Positions 7,460 through 15,174 are shown, counted from the stretch's first letter. The stretch is 18,150 bases of DNA from Rikenellaceae bacterium (GCA_900769735.1 CAAGHY010000203.1:1-18150); one strand, 5' to 3'. Numbers and translations: made by a program. Notes: a model not told the origin generated them from the sequence alone.

Positions 7460-9355
7460 CCCCAATTTCACCTGTGAATCACTGCCTCCCTTTATATGTA
7501 CAGAGCAACGGCGGCCCATTTTTGCAACAACCAGTGCATACCACTTCCACCCTTTGCCGTACATAAGTGAAGAGGCGTATGAAGAGGGCAGATCATACTC
7601 GTACATATAGAGCCTGCTCTCCCATTCCCGGCAATTGTACCAGGCCCCCCTCATTACAACCTTTATTCTGTTGGCAAGAAGATTCAAAATTAGGTCTGAG
7701 CCTATGGCAGTTCCGGTATCGGAAAAATCCAGTGCTACAAATTCTCCCCGCAATTTGAAGAGGAGCCACCCGGCAAGGCTCCTGCCATACAGGCCTTTTA
7801 CACCACATTTGTTCCTTGTACCGTAAGTGCTTCCATTATTGTAAACCTTCACATTCCACTCACACTCTTCCGCCACCCTATCCATTCTCCACCATAACCT
7901 GTATTCTCCCGATGGTTCTGCTGCATTATACCTCTTCCACGGATAATATGTGTACCCGCCACCACCCTGTAGCCTTATCTTTCCGGAACTGTTCTGAAGA
8001 GTAAAGGTTATACCGCTCTGGTTGGAGCAGCTCCCTGCCCAACTGTACGCACCGGCATAAGGAGAAATGTAGCTTTTTGAATAGCTGCGGCAAGTGAGCG
8101 AACTTTCCCACTTCCCCAATATTGAAACGGCACCGGCAAGGAATGCAGTTGCACCTCCATAATCCATAGCGGCCTCTGCAAAAAATCTGGTTTTTCCGGC
8201 AACAGCCACTGCATCAACTGAAAAATTGCCATACTGCCCGTCATACATCCGGTACCGGTTATAATCCTGCACCCGCCTTCCATTATGGGCATTGTATCCA
8301 TACCCGACATAGTTTATCCCAGCCTTGAAACGGCTGTTCCTGTATCCTCCCCTTGCACCATACACCAGCTCTCCCAAGGTTTTCCTGGTTTCCAGCAGAC
8401 TTTCCGTATTATGAATTCCATCAGAGGGCAAAGATGTATATTTTCCATCCTTTACGCGGGCATCCACGTTTTTCAAAGACCAGAAGGCTGTAAACTCCAT
8501 TTCCCGGAATCCTCCATACACTTTCCGTGCTGTAACGGCAGCACCCCTGAAAAACCTGTTCTCATCTGAAGATGTATACGGGACAACAGAAGCCCCTCTC
8601 TTCAATGCATTTTGAACAGACTGGTTCCCCTGCAGTGATAAAGAGTTCCACACTGTGAGCCCTTGCCCCAACCTGATGGAATAGTCTCCTGCCACAGCAT
8701 TCACTACCTGCCATCCCTTTCCCAGCTTCAAACCTTTGGCCATCAGATGGAATGATGCAAAATCAGCCATTGGGACCTTGCCTTTTCCGCACAGCTCCTC
8801 CCCCGCATCCCTCTCAACCATAAAGCCAGCCTGCCACTTTTGCGGCATCTCCCACTTGTACTTCAGCTGGTTATAAAAAAGGGGCCCCAGATAATTTTCA
8901 TTATCCGGTACCCCTTTATACTTTAATTTCAGCAACAGGTCTGATTTCCCTTTGCCTGCACCCCTTACAAATCCTCTACCGTCTCCAAATTCTATGAACG
9001 GAACAAGGATTCCAACCGTTGCACTGTTGAATCCGTGCAGCAATGCCAACTCAGCCGCAGAAAGGATATTACCGCTAACCTTCCTGTATTCCAGAATTGA
9101 TTCAATCTGAAAATCTGAAAGGATATACAGTTCCTCAAGCTGCTCCCGCCCCGCTCCGTTTATATCCAGCGGATTCTCAAGCAGCTGTTCAAACCTTCCG
9201 GCTATCTCCTCCAGCACACTCTCATCCAATCCGTCACCACCAGACTCCGCAAGAACACTCTCCAACACCCTTTGTACAACATCCAGCCCTCTCACCTGCG
9301 CACTCCCGCACAGCACACTCACCAGGCACCCTACAATACATACCAACCGTCTCAT
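7439..9355 (-). CDS. Helix-hairpin-helix plus beta-barrel envelope protein
   Basis: The 638-residue protein has a Sec signal peptide (MRRLVCIVGC, cleavage probably after GSAQ near residue 20). A helix-hairpin-helix region follows at about 60-120, with NPLDINGAGREQLEEL and a second unit with SAAELALLHGF. The remaining 500 residues are rich in alternating aromatic and charged strands and end MRFF, as outer-membrane beta-barrels do. Related Bacteroidota proteins are annotated only as HhH-domain proteins. The HhH resembles the DNA-binding repeat of ComEA, so a role in DNA handling at the envelope has been imagined, but nothing here proves it. The ATG at 9355 was chosen over a TTG nine bases upstream. 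It lies 42 bp after purE and may be co-transcribed with it. Function unknown. Confidence 0.75.
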   Translation of the reverse strand: MRRLVCIVGCLVSVLCGSAQVRGLDVVQRVLESVLAESGGDGLDESVLEEIAGRFEQLLENPLDINGAGREQLEELYILSDFQIESILEYRKVSGNILSAAELALLHGFNSATVGILVPFIEFGDGRGFVRGAGKGKSDLLLKLKYKGVPDNENYLGPLFYNQLKYKWEMPQKWQAGFMVERDAGEELCGKGKVPMADFASFHLMAKGLKLGKGWQVVNAVAGDYSIRLGQGLTVWNSLSLQGNQSVQNALKRGASVVPYTSSDENRFFRGAAVTARKVYGGFREMEFTAFWSLKNVDARVKDGKYTSLPSDGIHNTESLLETRKTLGELVYGARGGYRNSRFKAGINYVGYGYNAHNGRRVQDYNRYRMYDGQYGNFSVDAVAVAGKTRFFAEAAMDYGGATAFLAGAVSILGKWESSLTCRSYSKSYISPYAGAYSWAGSCSNQSGITFTLQNSSGKIRLQGGGGYTYYPWKRYNAAEPSGEYRLWWRMDRVAEECEWNVKVYNNGSTYGTRNKCGVKGLYGRSLAGWLLFKLRGEFVALDFSDTGTAIGSDLILNLLANRIKVVMRGAWYNCREWESRLYMYEYDLPSSYASSLMYGKGWKWYALVVAKMGRRCSVHIKGGSDSQVKLGLKMRFF

Positions 9356-9359
9356 ACCC

Positions 9360-9381
9360 GGCAAGGTTACAAAACCGTGCC
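9360..9381 (-). other. Hairpin just before the start of the HhH/barrel gene
   Basis: The minus-strand transcript can form a stem of 8 pairs with one mismatch and a 4-nt loop (GGCACGGTT, TTGT, AACCTTGCC), only 4 nt before the ATG at 9355. No T-run follows, so it does not look like a terminator. It could limit initiation or be incidental. Confidence 0.4.
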
Positions 9382-9397
9382 AAAATGCTGTTCCAGC

Positions 9398-9913
9398 TTA
9401 CTGAACTTTGAATTTATACTCTTTAATCTGAGCAAGTTCCTCGTTTGCCTTTGCAATTTTGCTTGCCAGGTCAGCCTTGAATGCCTCAAATTTTGCAAAC
9501 AGCGCCTCATCTGCAGAAGCAAGAATCTGTACAGCTAGAATAGCGGCATTTTTTGCACCGTCCAAAGCCATAGTTGCTACAGGTATTCCCGACGGCATCT
9601 GAAGAATTGAAAGGATAGAATCCCAACCGTCAATTGAGTTGGAAGACTTGATTGGAACTCCAATTACAGGAAGAGGTGTAGACGCAGCTATCACACCTGG
9701 AAGATGCGCAGCACCGCCGGCACCGGCAATGATCACCCTTACGCCCCTCTTATGAGCGTTATGGGCAAACTCGTGCACCATATCAGGCACTCTGTGTGCA
9801 GATAGCGCATTTATCTCAAACGGAATCTCCATTTCCTCCAAAAACTTGGCAGCCTGATCCATTACCTTCATATCTGAGGTGCTGCCCATTATAATACTTA
9901 CTTTAGGCTCCAT
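9398..9913 (-). CDS. purE: N5-carboxyaminoimidazole ribonucleotide mutase PurE
   Basis: The 171-residue protein matches class I PurE, which converts N5-CAIR to CAIR in de novo purine synthesis in the cytosol. Visible motifs are IIMGSTSDM (7-15), LSAHRVPD (37-44) with the catalytic His40, and AGAGGAAHLPGV (63-74) with His70. Length is normal for a stand-alone class I enzyme, which works as an octamer and depends on PurK. The ATG at 9913 (MEPKVSI) was chosen over an in-frame TTG 18 bases upstream. It diverges from hpt, another purine gene, with an 86-bp spacer holding a promoter for each side. Confidence 0.95.
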   Translation of the reverse strand: MEPKVSIIMGSTSDMKVMDQAAKFLEEMEIPFEINALSAHRVPDMVHEFAHNAHKRGVRVIIAGAGGAAHLPGVIAASTPLPVIGVPIKSSNSIDGWDSILSILQMPSGIPVATMALDGAKNAAILAVQILASADEALFAKFEAFKADLASKIAKANEELAQIKEYKFKVQ

Positions 9914-9944
9914 ATAAAACTTATTTTGCAATGATAGTAAAAAC

Positions 9945-9952
9945 CAAAATTA
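9945..9952 (-). promoter_or_regulatory. Candidate purE promoter (-7 element)
   Basis: TAATTTTG on the minus strand fits TAnnTTTG and lies about 30 bp before the purE ATG. No convincing TTG is seen 19-21 bp upstream. Confidence 0.5.
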
Positions 9953-9957
9953 ATCAT

Positions 9958-9965
9958 TACTTTTG
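9958..9965 (+). promoter_or_regulatory. Candidate hpt operon promoter (-7 element)
   Basis: TACTTTTG on the plus strand fits TAnnTTTG and gives a leader of about 25-30 nt before the hpt ATG. The -33 element is weak. It is five bases from the divergent purE -7 element. Confidence 0.55.
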
Positions 9966-9999
9966 TATCTTCAGTTAATTTTTTGAAAATTATTTCACA

Positions 10000-10542
10000 A
10001 TGGACAGGATAACCCTCCACGACAAACGCTTCAAGCCCTGTATGACTGCCGAAGAGATTGACAAGGCCATTGCAGCGGTTGCAGAAAAAATGAACAATGA
10101 TCTGAAGGATGTTGACACACCAATCTTCCTGAGTGTACTCAACGGATCATTTATGTTTACTGCAGACCTTGTGAGGAAACTGGATATCCAGAGCGACATT
10201 ATCTTCATCAAGCTTGCTTCATATGAAGGCACTGAATCTACAGGAAACGTGAAGCAGATTATGGGACTGACCCAGAGTGTGAAAGGAAGGACTGTAGTTA
10301 TTGTTGAAGACATTGTTGAGACAGGAAACACCATTGAAGAGATGGTGAACATCCTCAAGAAAGAGGGTGCGGCAGACATTAAAGTCTGCACATTGCTATT
10401 CAAACCTCAGGCATACAGGAAAGAGATAAAGATTGATTATGCAGCATTGCAGATTCCAAATGACTTCATTGTTGGATACGGACTTGACTACAACCAGCTT
10501 GGAAGACAGTACAAGGACATTTATGTTCTTGATGAACAATAA
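10000..10542 (+). CDS. hpt: Hypoxanthine phosphoribosyltransferase
   Basis: The 180-residue cytosolic enzyme salvages hypoxanthine (and often guanine) by joining it to PRPP to give IMP or GMP. The PRPP-binding signature is VVIVEDIVETGNT (99-111), with Glu103 and Asp104 as the acidic pair. The C-terminal GYGLDYNQLGRQYKDI segment (159-174) holds the metal- and purine-binding Asp and the Arg typical of HPRT. An N-terminal lysine and SVLNGSFMFTADL match the family. Length is normal. It is the first gene of a likely operon hpt-adk-obg-PAP2-lplA. No Shine-Dalgarno is present, as is usual in the phylum. Confidence 0.96.
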   Translation: MDRITLHDKRFKPCMTAEEIDKAIAAVAEKMNNDLKDVDTPIFLSVLNGSFMFTADLVRKLDIQSDIIFIKLASYEGTESTGNVKQIMGLTQSVKGRTVVIVEDIVETGNTIEEMVNILKKEGAADIKVCTLLFKPQAYRKEIKIDYAALQIPNDFIVGYGLDYNQLGRQYKDIYVLDEQ

Positions 10543-10582
10543 AATACAACTAAAAAATAACACAAAACACTTATAAATTATT

Positions 10583-11146
10583 ATGAAATATTACTTGTTG
10601 TTTGGCCCTCCAGGTGCAGGAAAAGGGACACAGGCAAAACTTATGGTGGAGAAATACAACTTCCACCACGTTTCTACAGGAGACTTGTTGAGAAAAGAGA
10701 TTGCAAAAGGATCTGAGCTTGGCCTTAAGGCAAAAGAGCTTATTGATGCAGGAAACTTTGTGGATGACGCAATTGTAGTGGGTATGATTGAGAACGAGAT
10801 AGCATCAAACCCAAATGCTGCCGGATTCCTTTTTGACGGTTTTCCAAGAACAGTTGCACAGGCAGAGGTACTTGATGCAATGCTTGCAAAAAACGGAGAG
10901 TCTGTAGACAAAGTCATCTCCATCATCATCAGCGATGAAACTGTATTTGAGAGAATACAGCACAGAGCAAACATTGAGGGCAGGAAAGATGATGCAGACC
11001 CTAAAACAATACAGAACAGAATTGACACTTACCACGCCAAAACTGAGCCTCTTATTGAGTACTACAAACCACAGGGCAAATACAATGAAATCTGCGGAAT
11101 TGGTACAGTAGAGGAGATATTTGGAAAAATTGGTGAACTGTTGTAA
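10583..11146 (+). CDS. adk: Adenylate kinase
   Basis: The 187-residue enzyme interconverts ATP + AMP and 2 ADP. The P-loop GPPGAGKGT is at 8-16, followed by HHVSTGDLLR (AMP site), LFDGFPRTVAQ with the AMP-binding Arg, and a short LID region around IEGRKDDADP. The short LID without a four-Cys zinc motif marks the short form, common in Bacteroidota. It follows hpt by 40 bp and precedes obg by 10 bp, so the three are probably co-transcribed. The start ATG at 10583 has an AT-rich upstream region without Shine-Dalgarno. Confidence 0.97.
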   Translation: MKYYLLFGPPGAGKGTQAKLMVEKYNFHHVSTGDLLRKEIAKGSELGLKAKELIDAGNFVDDAIVVGMIENEIASNPNAAGFLFDGFPRTVAQAEVLDAMLAKNGESVDKVISIIISDETVFERIQHRANIEGRKDDADPKTIQNRIDTYHAKTEPLIEYYKPQGKYNEICGIGTVEEIFGKIGELL

Positions 11147-11156
11147 ATAAAAAAAT

Positions 11157-12155
11157 ATGGCAAACTCAAATTTTGTAGACTACGTAAAAATGTTCCTTGC
11201 ATCGGGTAACGGAGGCAACGGTTCAATGCACCTTCACAGGGAAAAATATGTTCCCAAAGGTGGTCCCGACGGAGGTGACGGTGGCCGTGGCGGCCACATC
11301 ATCCTTAGAGGAAACCCGCAGTACTGGACATTGATACACCTTAAATACAAAAAACACATCAGAGCTGAGGAAGGTGAATCAGGAAGCGGAAGCTTGAGAC
11401 ACGGACGCAACGGAAAGGACATATACCTTGATGTTCCTCTTGGCACAGTTGCCAAAGATGCAGAAACAAGGGAGGTACTTTTTGAAATCACCGAACCGGG
11501 CGAAGAGAAAATCATTGTAAGAGGCGGTAGAGGAGGTTTGGGTAATGCCAATTTCAAGACATCAACCAACCAGACCCCAAGATATGCCCAACCGGGAGAA
11601 CTTGGAGTTGAGGGATGGTTTATCCTTGAGCTTAAGATTCTTGCAGATGTTGGACTTGTAGGATTCCCTAACGCCGGAAAATCCACTCTGTTGTCTTCAG
11701 TATCTGCCGCACGTCCAAAAATTGCAGACTACGCTTTCACCACCCTTGAACCAAGTGTGGGAATTGTAAATTACTATGATGACAAATCATTTGTAATGGC
11801 AGACATCCCGGGTATCATTGAGGGAGCAAGCGAGGGAAGAGGTCTTGGCCACAGATTCCTCAGACACATTGAGAGAAACTCAGTGCTTCTGTTCCTTGTA
11901 CCGGCAGACAGCAAGGATATTCTGGCAGAATACAAGATTCTCCTTAAAGAGCTCAAGAAGTTCAACCCGGAACTGCTTGACAAACAGAGAATCCTGGCAG
12001 TGTCAAAATCAGATATGCTGGATGAAGAGCTCAAGAGGGAGATAAGGCCGCACTTGCCGAGGAAGATTCCTACAATATTCATCTCATCAGTGGCAAATGA
12101 AGGATTGAAGGAGCTGAAAGACCTTATCTGGAAAACCCTCAACGCTGATGTATAA
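11157..12155 (+). CDS. obg: Obg/CgtA GTPase, ribosome assembly
   Basis: The 332-residue GTPase has the glycine-rich Obg fold at about 1-158 (GNGGNGSMHLHREK, GGPDGGDGGRGG) and a G domain. In the G domain, G1 is GFPNAGKST (169-177), the switch I Thr pair is at 195-196, G3 is DIPG (216-219), G4 is SKSD (283-286) in place of NKxD, and G5 is SSVANEG (310-316). The C-terminal OCT domain of some homologues is absent, which is common. Obg acts in late assembly of the 50S subunit and in stringent response signalling. It sits 10 bp after adk and 18 bp before a PAP2 phosphatase gene. Confidence 0.96.
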   Translation: MANSNFVDYVKMFLASGNGGNGSMHLHREKYVPKGGPDGGDGGRGGHIILRGNPQYWTLIHLKYKKHIRAEEGESGSGSLRHGRNGKDIYLDVPLGTVAKDAETREVLFEITEPGEEKIIVRGGRGGLGNANFKTSTNQTPRYAQPGELGVEGWFILELKILADVGLVGFPNAGKSTLLSSVSAARPKIADYAFTTLEPSVGIVNYYDDKSFVMADIPGIIEGASEGRGLGHRFLRHIERNSVLLFLVPADSKDILAEYKILLKELKKFNPELLDKQRILAVSKSDMLDEELKREIRPHLPRKIPTIFISSVANEGLKELKDLIWKTLNADV

Positions 12156-12173
12156 GAACTAAACAACGCACAT

Positions 12174-12758
12174 ATGCTTGACTGGTTAATAGAACTTGAC
12201 AAAGAACTGCTTCTTGCCATCAACGGCTGGAACAGTTCTTTTTTTGATCACATAATGGTGTTCATCACCAACAAATGGAGCGGAATTCCAATTTATGCTG
12301 TGCTTCTCTTCATGATTTTCTACAAAAGGAATCTGAAAGTTGCAATCCTTATGTTCTTCTCCATTATAATTACATTTGCCCTTACAGACTGGATGGGTGT
12401 GCACCTGTTCAAACGCACCATTGAGAGATTGCGTCCCTGCTGGGACCCTACAACAGAAAATCTCATAAGGATACTGGAATACAAAGGAGGCCGGTTCGGG
12501 TTCATCTCCAACCACGCCGCTAACTTCTTTGGACTGGCGGTGGTTTCGTCGGGAATATTGAAGAAAAAGTGGTATACAATATTCATCTTCTGCTGGTCTG
12601 CAGCGGTGGCCTACAGCAGGGTGTATGTTGGAAAACATTTCCCTGGAGATGTAATCTGCGGAGCAATGTTCGGCGCCCTTGTGGGATGGGTGGTACTGCA
12701 GGTTTTCAAAAAAGTGATAAAGAAATATAATCTGCCTCAAGATGCTGTATATAAATGA
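12174..12758 (+). CDS. PAP2-family membrane phosphatase
   Basis: The 194-residue integral membrane protein has the three phosphatase motifs of the PAP2/acid phosphatase superfamily: KRTIERLRP (K-x6-RP), SNHA where PSGH is usual, and SRVYVGKHFPGD (SR-x5-H-x3-D). Several hydrophobic segments surround them. Such enzymes remove phosphate from lipids such as undecaprenyl pyrophosphate or phosphatidate on the outer face of the inner membrane. Which of these is the substrate cannot be told. The gene follows obg by 18 bp and overlaps the start of lplA by 17 bp, indicating co-transcription and perhaps coupled translation. Confidence 0.88.
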   Translation: MLDWLIELDKELLLAINGWNSSFFDHIMVFITNKWSGIPIYAVLLFMIFYKRNLKVAILMFFSIIITFALTDWMGVHLFKRTIERLRPCWDPTTENLIRILEYKGGRFGFISNHAANFFGLAVVSSGILKKKWYTIFIFCWSAAVAYSRVYVGKHFPGDVICGAMFGALVGWVVLQVFKKVIKKYNLPQDAVYK

Positions 12759-13773
12759 TCCCTGCACAGATCCGTACTGGAATCTTGCAGCTGAAGAGTA
12801 CCTGCTGAAAAACTTTACCCAGCCGGTTTTCAGGCTATGGAGAAATGAAGGCTCCATAATCATTGGCCATTACCAGAATGCATTTGCCGAGATTGATGTG
12901 AATTTTGTGAAGGAAAACGGCATCAAGGTGGTAAGGAGACTTACCGGCGGCGGTGCTGTATTCCACGATTTGGGAAACCTCAACTTTACTTTCATAGAGG
13001 AACGCAACCCCAACGAAGACACATCGGTAATGTTCCGCCGTTTCACCGCCCCAATCATTGAGGCGCTGCAGAACATTGGGGTAGACGCCTACCTTGAAGG
13101 GAGAAACGACCTTCTGATAGATGGCAAAAAATTCTCCGGCAACGCAGTGTGCATCCACAAGAACCGCACCCTGCAGCACGGAACCCTGCTGTTCAACGCA
13201 TCTATGCACAACCTTGGGGAGGCCCTTAAATCACGCCCGGAAAAATTCATAGGTAAAGCAGTGCAATCCAACCGCAGCAGGGTTACAAATATAAAGGAGC
13301 ATCTTCCCGACAGTTTCCCGGACGGAGTTGGAACAATTACAGATATCCAATCATTCTGGAACTACCTGGAGCAGTACATCTGCAGCAGATACCCCGGCAT
13401 AACCCCATACAGTTTTACAGAAGAACAGCTGAAGGAAATTGAAAAGCTCAGGGATGAAAAATATGCCCTTGAGAGCTGGAACTTTGGAACATCCCCGTCA
13501 TACTCATTCAGCAAAACAGTCAAACTTACTGGCGGAATTGTGGAACTTTATATGAGTGTGGGAAAAGGCACCATAAAAGATCTGAAAATAATGGGAGACT
13601 ATTTCTTCACTCTCCCTACAGAGGAGTTCTGCAACAGGATGATTGGAACAACCCACACACCAGAAGCGGTGCTTGAAGCAATAAATCAGATAGACAAAAA
13701 TGCAGATAAGTGCATCAACGGATACTTCAGCAACATAACCGCAAACGAAATTGCCGGTATGTTCTTTGAATAG
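12742..13773 (+). CDS. lplA: Lipoate-protein ligase A
   Basis: The 343-residue cytosolic enzyme activates lipoate with ATP and attaches it to lysines of lipoyl domains (2-oxoacid dehydrogenases, GcvH). Motifs include WNLAAEEYLL near the N-terminus, RRLTGGGAVFHDLGNLNF (65-82) forming the lipoate-binding loop, and DLLIDGKKFSGNA with the catalytic-site lysine. A C-terminal accessory domain follows, as in the E. coli enzyme of about 338 residues. The start overlaps the PAP2 gene by 17 bases in another frame. It is the last gene of the plus-strand operon, followed 10 bp later by a strong hairpin terminator. Confidence 0.95.
   Translation: MLYINDPCTDPYWNLAAEEYLLKNFTQPVFRLWRNEGSIIIGHYQNAFAEIDVNFVKENGIKVVRRLTGGGAVFHDLGNLNFTFIEERNPNEDTSVMFRRFTAPIIEALQNIGVDAYLEGRNDLLIDGKKFSGNAVCIHKNRTLQHGTLLFNASMHNLGEALKSRPEKFIGKAVQSNRSRVTNIKEHLPDSFPDGVGTITDIQSFWNYLEQYICSRYPGITPYSFTEEQLKEIEKLRDEKYALESWNFGTSPSYSFSKTVKLTGGIVELYMSVGKGTIKDLKIMGDYFFTLPTEEFCNRMIGTTHTPEAVLEAINQIDKNADKCINGYFSNITANEIAGMFFE
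13300..13317 (+). repeat. 18-bp exact repeat, copy 2 (inside lplA)
   Basis: Identical to 3335-3352. Here it is read in the sense strand of lplA, encoding part of HLPDSF, whereas copy 1 lies antisense in btuB in a different frame. Confidence 0.6.
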
Positions 13774-13783
13774 TGGATACATT

Positions 13784-13811
13784 AAAGGGTGATTCTTCCG
13801 AATCACCCTTT
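13784..13811. terminator. Bidirectional terminator between lplA and hpf
   Basis: A perfect 12-bp stem (AAAGGGTGATTC with GAATCACCCTTT) closes a TTCC tetraloop. T-tracts or A-tracts at the two ends let it end transcription from both sides. It lies 10 bp after lplA and 31 bp after the hpf stop codon, between convergent operons. Confidence 0.85.
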
Positions 13812-13842
13812 TCAATGTTTAACCCTTATATTCAGCAAGCTG

Positions 13843-14136
13843 TCACTTGCCCATTTTTTTCTCTTTGATTTTAACAATCTGCTCTTTAAGAACATCTACA
13901 CAATCTACAACTGCATCTTCAAAAGTTGAGGCATTTTTCTCTATGAACAGATCCTTGCCCGGCATATTCACTCTAACCTTCACGCATTTGTTTGCAGTGT
14001 CAGGCAAAAGAGTAAGTGTAACCTCAGCGTTGATGATCTCATCATAGAATTTCTCCAACTTCCCTACCTTCTTGTCAATGAATTCCAACAATTTAACGTC
14101 TGCGTCAAATTTCACTGATTGAACTCTGATATCCAT
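13843..14136 (-). CDS. hpf: Ribosome hibernation-promoting factor (HPF/RaiA family, short form)
   Basis: The 97-residue protein matches the short HPF/RaiA family: MDIRVQSVKF, then DKKVGKLEKFYDEI (22-35), VKVRVNMPGKDLF and ASTFEDAVVDCVDVLKEQI. These proteins bind the decoding region of idle 30S subunits and promote inactive ribosomes. The long-form C-terminal dimerisation domain is absent. Its ATG lies one base after the xerC stop (TAGTATG) and is preceded by AAGGAGGT, a strong Shine-Dalgarno unlike most genes here. It ends facing lplA across a shared terminator. In many Bacteroidales this gene precedes tRNA genes and tuf; that link is not seen here. Confidence 0.93.
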   Translation of the reverse strand: MDIRVQSVKFDADVKLLEFIDKKVGKLEKFYDEIINAEVTLTLLPDTANKCVKVRVNMPGKDLFIEKNASTFEDAVVDCVDVLKEQIVKIKEKKMGK

Positions 14137-14137
14137 A

Positions 14138-15094
14138 CTAACCTCCTTTTTTAGCTCGTGGATGAGCGGTTACATATATTTTTTTCAGCTGCTCAAAAGA
14201 ATTATGTGTGTAAACCTGCGTTGCCGCCAGCGAAGAGTGCCCAAGCACCTCCTTTATACTGTTGAGTTCCGCCCCTCCATTCAAAAGATGTGTAGCAAAT
14301 GAATGACGGAGCACGTGCGGTGAGATTTTACCCTCAAATCCCTTCAAGCCTGCCAATTCTTTCTTTACTGCTTTATTAACAAAATTAAGGTACAACTGTG
14401 CGCCCTTGTCTGTTAAAAAAAACGAGTTATTGATATCAACACCAAACTGTTCGGTTCGTTTCTGTAAATATACTAAAATTTTTTCATACAAAACAGGAAT
14501 AATGGGAATTTCTCTGTCCTTATCCCCTTTTCCCGTTATTTTAAACACTTTTCTATCCAAATCAACCATATCAAGGGTAAGATTGGCCACCTCCTGCCGT
14601 CTCATACCTGAAGCATAAATGAGGATGACAATAAGACGGTCCCTCATTGAGGGATAATCCTGCGGCATTTCCCCCAGGCAATATTCTTTCAGCGGTTCAG
14701 TTCCATAAAAATGTGGCAGTCTGCTTTTCTCTTTAGGTCTTGGAACGCTCCTGGCCGGATTGTAATCCAGCACACCTTTAAGGAGCAGCCACCTGCAGTA
14801 ACTTGAAATGGCACTCAAATGGAGATTCACGCTCCTGGCCTGCAACCCCTCATCCATACATTTTGCAATATAACCCCTGATATTGTTTGGAGCCAACAGC
14901 TGCGGAAGGGAAAAATCTCCGCCGCCAACCTCTTCTTCAACCTTTTCATCAAGTTCAGAAACATTATCCTTGCCATATATATACAGGTAGTACCTTTGCA
15001 GAACATCAGCATACAGTTCCTGCGTTCTTGCCGAGTAGCGCTTCTGCACCCTTATATATTGGATATATGTATCAGCCAGCAAATTATGATTCAT
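14138..15094 (-). CDS. xerC: Tyrosine recombinase XerC/XerD type
   Basis: The 318-residue protein has an N-terminal SAM-like core-binding domain (about 1-110) and a C-terminal catalytic domain with all tyrosine recombinase residues: Arg165 in SGMRRQE, Lys189 in GKGDKDR, His260 and Arg263 in HVLRHSF, His286 in LGHSS and the nucleophile Tyr295 in VYTHN. This family resolves chromosome dimers at dif. XerC and XerD cannot be told apart firmly from this one copy. The rpsU-xerC-hpf grouping is typical of chromosomal Xer in Bacteroidota, so it is unlikely to be a mobile-element integrase. Its last codons AAA AAA GGA GGT contain the Shine-Dalgarno of hpf. A clear promoter was not found; a weak TAACTTTA lies at 15125-15118. 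Confidence 0.9.
   Translation of the reverse strand: MNHNLLADTYIQYIRVQKRYSARTQELYADVLQRYYLYIYGKDNVSELDEKVEEEVGGGDFSLPQLLAPNNIRGYIAKCMDEGLQARSVNLHLSAISSYCRWLLLKGVLDYNPARSVPRPKEKSRLPHFYGTEPLKEYCLGEMPQDYPSMRDRLIVILIYASGMRRQEVANLTLDMVDLDRKVFKITGKGDKDREIPIIPVLYEKILVYLQKRTEQFGVDINNSFFLTDKGAQLYLNFVNKAVKKELAGLKGFEGKISPHVLRHSFATHLLNGGAELNSIKEVLGHSSLAATQVYTHNSFEQLKKIYVTAHPRAKKGG
14141..14148 (-). promoter_or_regulatory. Strong Shine-Dalgarno of hpf, inside xerC
   Basis: AAGGAGGT on the minus strand has its GGAGG 5 nt before the hpf ATG. It coincides with the last sense codons of xerC. Only one other gene in the window, rpsU, has such a site. Confidence 0.8.
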
Positions 15095-15113
15095 ATATAT
15101 TGGATAAATTTGA

Positions 15114-15145
15114 TTTGTAAAGTTAAAAAAAAATACATACTTTTG
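15114..15145 (+). promoter_or_regulatory. rpsU promoter
   Basis: TTTG (15114-15117), 20 bp, then TACTTTTG (15138-15145) match the Bacteroidota -33/-7 consensus. The leader to the rpsU ATG would be about 20-25 nt and contain little more than the Shine-Dalgarno. Confidence 0.75.
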
Positions 15146-15158
15146 CCGCTCAAATAAA

Positions 15159-15166
15159 AAGGAGGT
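15159..15166 (+). promoter_or_regulatory. Strong Shine-Dalgarno of rpsU
   Basis: AAGGAGGT with GGAGG ending 9 nt before the ATG. Published work in Flavobacterium shows bS21 helps hide the 16S anti-Shine-Dalgarno and that rpsU is a feedback target through its Shine-Dalgarno. The same arrangement fits here. Confidence 0.85.
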
Positions 15167-15174
15167 GGTTTAAG

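Noticed and set aside
8008..8310. 100-codon minus-strand frame in the HhH/barrel gene
   Set aside because: Alternative frame of the same strand, without a start signal or motifs.
9718..9727. GCACCGGCA word seen about five times in the window
   Set aside because: At four of the five sites it encodes Ala-Gly-Ala in frame, so codon use explains it.
10591..11028. Long antisense frames over adk, and similar ones over hpt and obg
   Set aside because: Opposite strongly conserved genes; Ser/Pro/Leu-rich translations typical of shadow frames.
12186..12863. 225-codon antisense frame over the PAP2 gene
   Set aside because: It lies opposite a gene with clear phosphatase motifs, and its translation has no recognisable features.
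14138..15094. XerC as a mobile-element integrase
   Set aside because: It sits in a conserved rpsU/hpf setting with no attachment-site repeats, excisionase or cargo nearby.
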